DNA of 15,144 nt from Beroe ovata (lineage: Eukaryota; Ctenophora; Nuda; Beroida; Beroidae). The stretch covers positions 3,429-18,572 of the forward strand of contig CAMPET010000415.1 of the NCBI GenBank assembly GCA_946803715.1, given 5' to 3'. The notes under the pieces were generated by a model. The model saw nothing but the letters and a program-made list of their open reading frames with translations. It was not told where the DNA came from and searched no databases. A program made the position numbers and the translations under genes. Position 1 is the stretch's first letter; every line of letters begins with the position of its first letter. Of the stretch, positions 1 to 15,144 are shown piece after piece.

Positions 1-26
1 ACACACACACACACACTCACACACAT
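1..26. repeat. (CA)n microsatellite at window edge
   Basis: Alternating AC with one interruption, lying in the intron just before the 3' splice site (TTTCAG, 31-36) of the first visible exon. Confidence 0.9.
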
Positions 27-36
27 CCTGTTTCAG

Positions 37-9382
<9,346 letters not shown>

Positions 9383-9385
<3 letters not shown>

Positions 9386-9389
9386 CTAG
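9383..9389 (+). promoter_or_regulatory. TGA CTAG stop-codon readthrough context
   Basis: The stop after SIGYY is TGA followed by CTAG. UGA-CUA(G) is the established high-readthrough context in animal mRNAs such as LDHB and MDH1. The stop lies 14 nt before an exon junction, too close for the usual nonsense-mediated-decay trigger distance, and the frame stays open after splicing. Confidence 0.6.
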
Positions 9390-9492
9390 CACGCCCCAGG
9401 TAAGTTCCCCCGTTAGGGGACAATTCTCTCCTGGTCCCCTGGACCACTCCCCCCCCGCTTCATATCTATACCACCCCTCCCCATCTGCTCAG

Positions 9493-10135
9493 TGACGAAG
9501 GTTCAGTAGGAGACATATTTGAGAAGCGACCCCAATCCTCCTCTCTTCTTCCCACTCTCGAGATGGCCAGCAGTTCTCGGCCTGTGTCGGCTGAAGTGCC
9601 GCGAGAGAACGCGGTCGTCGTGGCCCCGCCCCGCACTGCGACCCTTAACCGACCACGAACCACCCCACAGCCACCTCCAGATCTAACAGCTTCGAACTCT
9701 AATAACGCGTTGTACGAGATACCACCCTCGCACAGCTCACGTGATGCCATAGCAACGCGTGATAGTGGCACCATAGCAACGCGTGATTCTGTCACTTCAC
9801 TTGATGGTGACGAGGACCTGATTGCGATCGCTGGTGCGATCGCGTCCAAGTCAAGTCAAGACACACGTGGTACAGGCACGTTGCTACGCGACAGAGCACG
9901 GAACGGCACGCTGTCACGTGACACAAAGAAACGTGATAATAACGTGACGTCACGCGATACTCACGCGGTTGAAGCGACCTCCAACTCCTCCACATCCTCC
10001 TCGGAAATTCGTCACACGGGGACCCAGCTGCAAGCACCATTGGACTCTGATCATCGCAAGATGATGAGCAGTGGTGAGAAGCAGCAACAGCAACATCGAG
10101 AAGATGTTTATGAGAATTTACTACCACTCAGGTAG
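9493..10135 (+). CDS. C-terminal tail exon in frame beyond the TGA
   Basis: Acceptor is a long pyrimidine tract ending CTGCTCAG (9485-9492); the donor is the perfect CAG|GTAAGT at 9400, an intron of 93 bp. Codons 9386-9399 (LARP plus two bases) join exactly to this exon, giving 218 codons from after the TGA to the TAG at 10133-10135. The tail is low-complexity and Ser/Thr/Arg-rich. It has a Pro-rich stretch (RPRTTPQPPPD), a YEIPP motif, repeated TRDS/SRDT units including two IATRDS, a short poly-Gln and a final DVYENLLPLR. YENL fits the pYxN consensus for the Grb2 SH2 domain; RPTP-alpha has a comparable C-terminal Grb2 site. Reached by readthrough, by the alternative donor at 9346, or else 3'UTR that happens to be open. 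A separate start at ATG 9563 seems unlikely. Confidence 0.6.
9743..9786 (+). repeat. Coding direct repeat CCATAGCAACGCGTGAT
   Basis: Two 17-bp copies at 9747-9763 and 9771-9787, encoding IATRDS twice. The CCATAGCAAC part is an X-box half site plus spacer, so this protein repeat seems to derive from the same motif family seen in introns. Confidence 0.75.
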
Positions 10136-10155
10136 CATGTTAACGCCTGATAACT

Positions 10156-10169
10156 GTTACCATGGTAAC
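10156..10169. promoter_or_regulatory. Perfect X-box-like palindrome downstream of the tail exon
   Basis: GTTACCATGGTAAC, 20 bases after the TAG of the tail exon. The fifth exact copy in the window. Confidence 0.6.
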
Positions 10170-10867
10170 TGTTGCTAGGATCACTATTACCAGCTTAGCG
10201 TATTTCCTTGGTGATAGTTTCCTTGGTAACTATTCTTGAGACTATAGAGCATGGTAATTATTATTACTGTCTACAATGACGAGAACACCATGGTAACGCA
10301 TGGTTACCGTCTCCATGGTAAAGGCTGGACACTCCTGGTGAGACACTATTCACCACTTTAGTCGTAATCAATTTTGAATATAACATAGAATATTAGAGCA
10401 TAAACTGGTTTTGTATCTTCCTGAGATGTTATGTTAGCGATGTGATCCTAAAAACCCGATCATAATCTGTTTTTTGCTGGGGCTTAAGTTTTCAATTACG
10501 ATTTAAATTATTACATTCCCGTAGCTCCTGACACGCCAAGTCGCTGTGTTTATCTAGAAAGCAGGATCTTTTTCAGTAATTTTTATCATCGATGCAGGAT
10601 GGAGTTGTTATAGTTTTGTTCAACCTGAACATACACTTTTTATATATCGCCGAGCTTTTTGTTTTACCAGGTTTTTCGTTCCAACAAATTACTTTGTATC
10701 GAATGTGAAAATGTATCGAGAGAAATAATGTTAATCTATCTTGACAGTTTAACTTTAATGACAGTTCAGTGTTTGTTCTCATGAAATTCAACGAATTGTG
10801 AATTCATTGAATTGGTGAGCCCATTTATGAATTTCTAAGGACTCATTGATGAAACTTACTTGAGAAA

Positions 10868-10873
10868 AATAAA
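10868..10873 (+). terminator. Candidate polyadenylation signal AATAAA, plus strand
   Basis: First clear AATAAA downstream of the phosphatase gene, about 730 nt after the tail-exon stop. The long 3'UTR it implies makes this uncertain. Confidence 0.35.
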
Positions 10874-10952
10874 ATAGTCATAGAAAGGTAATAATGATTT
10901 TAAATTTTGGGATTAAGTAATATCTATCAAATTTTTCTATAAAGTTTAACGG

Positions 10953-10958
10953 TTTATT
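10953..10958 (-). terminator. Candidate polyadenylation signal AATAAA, minus strand
   Basis: TTTATT on the plus strand, i.e. AATAAA for a minus-strand transcript. It is about 960 nt beyond the receptor stop at 11920; a nearer non-canonical signal may be used instead. Confidence 0.25.
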
Positions 10959-11220
10959 AAAAATTCTCCTACTCCAGTTAGAACGAAAACAATGAACCTA
11001 ATCCTAGCTATAGAGTTTGTTACTAAATTCAGTCTAAAATATTCCATCCTATTGTTTGAAAATACAGCTACAATTAAAGCAACTTTACAGCAACACGTAT
11101 TTTGAAGATGCATGTTTACACAGGCGTTGCCTCGACAACGCAGGTGCATCTGCCACGACTGCACGTGCAAATCGCCATTATCGCATCATCCTCCTCTTCA
11201 TCCTCCTCTAAAACCACCTG

Positions 11221-11292
11221 CACGTGTAATTCTGTCATGAGTTATTCTGTAAAATACTTCCATGTGTAATTCTGTCATGATTCATTCTGTAG
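11221..11292. repeat. Two-copy 40-bp direct repeat
   Basis: TGTAATTCTGTCATGA recurs with a period of 40 (copies start at 11221 and 11261), followed by ATTCTGTA in each copy. Confidence 0.8.
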
Positions 11293-11507
11293 ATCCAAAA
11301 CTGTTGAACCTCAACCATGATCATAATGAGATTTGAGTTCGAGTTTCGTTATTTCATTTGAATAACCCAAAGCTACTCAATGATAGGTTATGGCAGGGTC
11401 AGTATAATGACAGCGTCAGGACAAAACTTCTAACGAGGACAAAGAAGGCCACGGCATTACCCAGAGTGAGTTAAAACCACCTACTCACTCACCTTCACGC
11501 CCACACA

Positions 11508-11598
11508 TACACACACACACACACAATGCACACAGTATACACATACGCACACACACACATACGCACACACACACAGTACACACACATACACATACACA
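11508..11598. repeat. Imperfect (CA)n microsatellite
   Basis: CA-rich tract with TA and GC interruptions (e.g. CATACGCACA). Minus-strand Cys/Val open frames here are artefacts of the repeat. Confidence 0.85.
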
Positions 11599-11604
11599 AC
11601 TCAC

Positions 11605-11712
11605 CTCATTTACAATCCCAGGAAAGAACTTGTCAGCACTGGTCTGTCTGCTGCTCCGTCTTCTCCCCACTCTCACGAAGTGACCGCCACTCCTCGACAC
11701 TGGAGCTACCAC
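11605..11712 (-). other. Possible minus-strand exon, 36 codons
   Basis: On the minus strand, ACTCACCAG precedes 108 nt that are open in one frame (begins VVAPVSRSGG, ends KFFPGIVNE) and end at GTGAGT. Length is a multiple of three and both ends are at codon boundaries. It lies downstream of the stop I assign to the receptor, so it would be an alternative or separate-gene exon. A second frame of this stretch is also open for 25 codons, so evidence is weak. I do not recognise the peptide. Confidence 0.2.
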
Positions 11713-11730
11713 CTGGTGAGTGCAAGGTGA

Positions 11731-11826
11731 GGCAGCAATTGACCAATGGGAACACAGAAAGAGGCAGCAAATGACCAATGAGAACACAGATAAAGGTAGC
11801 AATTGACCAATGAGAACACAGAGGTG
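11731..11826. repeat. 32-bp tandem repeat, three copies
   Basis: Units start at 11731, 11763 and 11795 and share GACCAATGRGAACACAGA, with a CCAAT in every copy. Copies differ at only a few positions. Confidence 0.9.
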
Positions 11827-11919
11827 AGGGTGAAGTGATATGCAGGGGAATAGAACTGTATTATTTGTGAGGTGGTCACAACATGAAGGGAAGGGAGTGG
11901 GGGTATTATAGTTGAGGTG

Positions 11920-11954
11920 TTAGATATAGGTGCAGTGATCGGGAATTACCATGG

Positions 11955-12014
<60 letters not shown>

Positions 12015-14948
12015 GATTCTCTTCCTCGCCAGCAGTTAGAGGTGTTGGAGGCGGTGACATCTGCAACTGACAGGTGTTATTCTCACCACTATGCCACCTC
12101 ACTGATGATGACACCTGATCAAACTCCGTCCAGTTGAGGGCGGTGAGGAGAGGGTTGACTGACACCATGTCACTGTCATCTGGGGGAAGGGGGGATGTGG
12201 TGACACCTCCAATTGTTATTCTGACACCCGAGTGATATAGTCTGTGTCATCCCCGCTCTCTCCCACCTGATTGGTAGTTGGTGATGGTGACTTTGATGAC
12301 GAAGTTGTCAGATTCAGATCGTAGTATCCCCCTGGGGCAGAACCTCGAAATAGCAGTTTTCCGCAGACTCCGCAACGCCTGTGTCAACATGGCGTAAAGA
12401 GGACACGTCCTGAGTGACGCTCATCGAGGTTAGAATAATTACTCTGCTTTACACAGGATATCGACAACATTGTGATCAACACTGACAAGTGACAGACATA
12501 GTGAAACACATAGTGAACTGACATACATAATGGTTTTGGGTCGCATCCCAGATAACGCCAAGGGTAAGCATGATAGGGCCAAAATTCGACCGGGAATCGA
12601 TTCAGCATCCAAAAATACATGGGAATGCCTGGTATTTGCATAAAAATGGAACAAAAAATTTTCTTCGAGTTTTTGATCTGAGCATCAGTAAAATTGAAAC
12701 GAGTGACTCCACACTTTTATACTTCGATTTCCAGGGCCTCAAATGGGGACTTTAACGGCTCTGGCGGCACAATTTTTCTACCAAATCATCTCTCCTTCTA
12801 TCACACTACAAGTACCAACCTTCATTGCGATCACTAGAACTTCACACTAGCCGTGAAACCACGCCCAAATGACAATTTCAAACATGTGGGAAGCAAATAC
12901 AACAAAAACGCGAAAATCACTGGAACACACCGAGACCACAAAACGGTCTAAAATTACTTTACAGGGGACATACTAGAAATAAGTGTTCCTAGCCTATTTT
13001 TTGACGTAGAATTCGAATCCGAAGGAATTTTTGAGCTAGCTCATCGAGAAATCAAGGGAAATTCAAATTTCTTCTCATATGTTAGGTTAGAGGTCACCTG
13101 GCGAACAGTTCCTCAGGGAAGCGAGATAGGGCCAAAATTCGACCGGGAATCGATTCAGCGTCCAAAATTACATGGGTAAAAGTAGCATTTGCATGAAAAT
13201 CGAACAAAAAATTTTCTTCAATTTTCTGATCAGAGTATCAGTAAAATGGAAAAGAGTGACTCCACACATATATTCTATGATTTCGAGGGTCTCAAATGCG
13301 GACTTAACTAGCACTGGCGACACTATTTTTCCACCAAATCATCTCTCCTACTCTCACACTACATGTATCAACCCTCGTTGCGATCATTCGAAGTTCACAC
13401 TAGCCGTGAAACCACGCCCAAATAGCGATTTCAAACATGTGGGATATAAACCCATCAAAATCGCGAAATCACTCGGACGCACCGAGACCAAAAAACGGCC
13501 AAAAACTATTTCATAGGGGGCATACTAGAAATAAGTGTTCCTAGCCTATTTTTTGACGTAGAATTCAAATCCGAAGGAATTTTTGAGCTAGCTCATCGAG
13601 AAATTGAGGGAAATTCAAATTTCTTCTCAGATGTTAGGTTAGAGGTCACCTGGCAAACAGCTCCTCAGGTAAGCGAAATAGGGTCAAAATTCGACCGGGA
13701 ATCGATTCAGCGTCCAAAAATACATAGGAATACGTAGCATTTGCATGAAAATGGGGCAAAAAATTTTCTTCGAGTTTTTGATCTGAGCATCGGTAAAATT
13801 AAAACGAGTGACTCCACACTTTTATGCTACGATTTCGAGGGTCTCGAATGGGGACTTTAATGGTTTTGGCGACACAATTTTTCTTTCAAATCATCTCTCC
13901 TACTATCACGCTACAAGTATCAACCTTCGTTGCGATCACTTGAAGTTCACACTTCACACGTGGGAAGTACCAAAGAACGGCCAAAAACTATTTCACATGG
14001 GGGCATACTAGAAATAAGTGTTCCTAGCCTATTTTTTGACGTAAAATTCAAATCCGAACGAGTTTTTGACCTTGCTCGTCGAGAAATTAGCGAAATTTGG
14101 AGTTCAATCCTTGATTGGTAATTCGATGTCACCATACAGACATCGCATCTGGGGAGCAAGATATGGCATTAATTTGACCAGGGATCAGTTTTTCGTCCAA
14201 AATTCTACAGCAATCGAGGATATTTGTACAGTGCTGAATAAAAAGACATTGATGAAAAATAATCCATTCCGACTCAGACTATACGGACACAGCTGATCAA
14301 ACGCCGACTATCCCTGATCCCCTCCTACCTTCCTCAGACGTCTGGTAGTGTACTCTATGTTGTACTGACAGCAGTATCCGAGCTGTGTGATGGTGTTACC
14401 ATGGTTACATGACACCAGCTGTCTTGCTGTGTGAAGGAGGAAGTGACCACAACACAGTATCAGCTGCTTGCACGCTCCTGTGGTAAGGTGAGTGACTGTG
14501 TGAGAGTCTGTGATTGACTTTTTTCTCTAATCCGGTACCATATTTGGTACCTTTTTTTAAATTAGAGCCATTAAAGAGCAAGTAAGCATGTAAGAATTTT
14601 AGAAAACCACTTAAATTTTCCCACGGAGACAGTTTTAGGAGTCAGTTCTTACCTCTGAATTTCTTGCTGAGGAAAGCGCACAGTATCGGATTTACACATG
14701 GCCCGAACAGCAGTACCCAATGTATGATGTAGTATTGGAAGTGGGATAGATTGAGGGTGTTGGGAGAGAATACGATGATAGCAAGTACAGCGGTCGGGGG
14801 CAGGAATGTCAGGAGAAACACTGCCTGTGAGAGGGGGGGAGAGGAGGGGGTTTGAGTTCATGGTCAATGGTAAGCGAAGGCTGGAGAATCTCGAATTGGT
14901 AATTCCGCGGGTGATAGAGAGAAGTAAGAATGCTTTGTTGTACCATCT

Positions 14949-14979
<31 letters not shown>

Positions 14980-15144
14980 AGACACAGACACACACACTCA
15001 CACACACACACCGTTATAACGAGGAGTGGTATCGCCACCTTGAGGTGTTCTCTCCTCTCCTTGTCATTCCTCGTGCTCATCCTCCTGGTATGGTGCGATG
15101 ATGGTGTCATAGTGTTGATTGTGTGATCAGTACGGGGGGGGGGG
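11920..15144 (-). CDS. Rhodopsin-like 7TM receptor, 3' part (5' partial)
   Basis: Minus-strand exons: about 15126-15012, 14824-14653, 14477-14329, 12378-12267 and 12179-11920, all phase-consistent with GT-AG introns. The first ends the third intracellular loop (STRNDKERREHLK) and begins TM6. The second completes TM6 (VFLLTFLPPTAVLAIIVF) and gives TM7 with LLFGPCVNPILCAFLSKKFR. Cys replaces the Tyr of NPxxY, and TFLPP stands where many class A receptors have CWxP. Then come a Cys-rich helix-8 region (ACKQLILCC) and a long cytoplasmic tail: a basic stretch (TTRRLRK joined to ALRSLRK), an acidic Ser-rich part, about 19 Asn and the end IPDHCTYI. A GPCR class A call is firm for TM6-TM7; the ligand is unknown. 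The two tail exons rest on splice-phase agreement only (moderate confidence). The outer limit of the first exon is unclear. Confidence 0.82.
11956..12012 (-). repeat. (GTT)19 microsatellite encoding poly-Asn
   Basis: About 19 uninterrupted GTT units on the plus strand, AAC on the minus strand, read as Asn in the receptor tail exon. It abuts ATTACCATGGTG, an X-box-like half site. Confidence 0.85.
12560..14105. repeat. Tandem array of a ~553-bp repeat, about three copies
   Basis: The anchor ATAGGGCCAAAATTCGACCG (or close variant) occurs at 12573, 13126 and 13678, giving periods of about 553 and 552. Shared marks in each unit include AATCGATTCAGC, AATCATCTCTCCT, ATAAGTGTTCCTAGCC and GAGAAAT. 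Copy 3 has lost about 90-100 bp after AAGTTCACAC and ends near 14105. Units differ by scattered substitutions, so the array is not very recent. Orientation is arbitrary. No coding frame persists between copies. Confidence 0.9.
14156..14215. repeat. Degenerate start of a fourth repeat unit
   Basis: GCAAGATATGGCATTAATTTGACCAGGGATCAG and CGTCCAAAATTCTAC align, with many changes, to the unit start (GCGAGATAGGGCC, TTCGACCGGGAATCG, CGTCCAAAATTACAT). Confidence 0.6.
14395..14408 (-). other. X-box-like palindrome core inside the receptor tail exon
   Basis: Minus strand GTAACCATGGTAAC, read TGT AAC CAT GGT AAC ACC, i.e. Cys-Asn-His-Gly-Asn-Thr, in the exon directly after TM7/helix 8. Confidence 0.7.
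14950..15011. repeat. (CA)n microsatellite forming a splice donor on the minus strand
   Basis: CA tract with CAGACA and CTCACA interruptions occupying one third of the 187-bp receptor intron 14825-15011. On the minus strand the donor is the first GT of the GTGTGTGTG run, directly after LLVIT. Confidence 0.85.
15134..15144. repeat. Poly-G run at the window end
   Basis: Eleven G at the right edge. It could be genuine or an assembly-edge artefact. Confidence 0.7.

Larger units (their letters stand above)
10136..11604. other. Convergent intergenic / 3'UTR region
   Basis: AT-rich, no supported gene. At 10150-10320 it holds several X-box-like copies and half sites, including GTTTCCTTGGTAAC (10217-10230). 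A CA tract and a 40-bp duplication are listed separately. One AATAAA is present on each strand near 10870-10960, consistent with the two genes ending tail to tail. Confidence 0.6.
12379..14328 (-). other. Large receptor intron (about 1.95 kb) filled with repeats
   Basis: Donor GTAGGA at 14328 after RRLRK; acceptor GACACAG at 12380-12379. Nearly all of it is the tandem repeat described next. 12410-12560 is unique sequence. I see no exon inside. Confidence 0.65.

Noticed and set aside
9466-9849. 127-aa minus-strand open frame opposite the tail exon
   Set aside because: Antisense of a GC-rich exon; the plus strand has splice sites and phase agreement, the minus strand has none. It does show that composition alone can keep frames open here, which weakens the length argument for the tail.
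9563-10135. Separate gene starting at ATG 9563
   Set aside because: The same frame is open upstream to a good acceptor at 9492 whose phase fits the phosphatase exon, so a tail exon explains it better.
11485-11802. Signal-peptide-like minus-strand ORF (MLPLSVFSLVICC...)
   Set aside because: The hydrophobic start comes from the 32-bp tandem repeat and the Cys/Val run from the CA repeat.
13172-14296. Open frames inside the ~553-bp repeats
   Set aside because: They are not kept between copies of the repeat and match no known transposase or reverse transcriptase motif by eye.
14649-15110. 153-aa minus-strand frame read as one exon through the CA repeat
   Set aside because: Only the first part (ICL3/TM6) is coding. 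Its continuation through the repeat gives Cys/Val runs, while splicing at 15012 to 14824 restores TM6-TM7 in another frame.

Overview
This is metazoan nuclear DNA. It has many short GT-AG introns (71-449 bp in the first gene) and animal-type receptor genes. I think a marine invertebrate, most likely a demosponge. That placement rests on compact intron structure and gene types, not on any marker gene, so it is tentative.

Plus strand, 37-10135: a receptor-type protein tyrosine phosphatase of the LAR (PTPRF/S/D) style. I reconstructed 31 exons by hand, and every splice phase agrees. From the left edge, where the 5' part is missing, the protein has eight fibronectin type III domains, a polybasic furin-like site (RRRKRR), one transmembrane helix, and tandem phosphatase domains D1 and D2. 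D1 has WPD and [11 protein letters not shown]2 has WPE and [10 protein letters not shown]. The frame ends at a TGA at 9383-9385. That TGA is followed at once by CTAG, the strongest known animal stop-codon readthrough context, and 14 nt later by a perfect donor (CAG|GTAAGT). Splicing of that donor continues the same frame for 218 codons to 10135. The tail contains YEIP and YENL motifs.

10136-11919: convergent intergenic or 3'UTR sequence. It is AT-rich, has AATAAA on both strands, CA repeats, a 40-bp duplication and a 32-bp triplicate repeat, plus one weak possible minus-strand exon.

Minus strand, 15144 down to 11920: the 3' part of a rhodopsin-like 7TM receptor. It covers the third intracellular loop, TM6, TM7 (NPILC in place of NPxxY) and a long C-terminal tail with about 19 consecutive Asn encoded by a (GTT)n tract. 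Its largest visible intron (12379-14328) is filled with three tandem copies of a ~553-bp repeat. A shorter, diverged, inverted copy lies in an intron of the phosphatase gene.

Across the window, mostly in the phosphatase gene, there are many copies of GTTACCATGGTAAC and relatives. These fit the RFX X-box consensus GTNRCC-N2-RGYAAC. Seven end 6-16 nt upstream of a 3' splice-site AG. Two copies are exonic, one in each gene, and both are read in the same frame as Asn-His-Gly-Asn.
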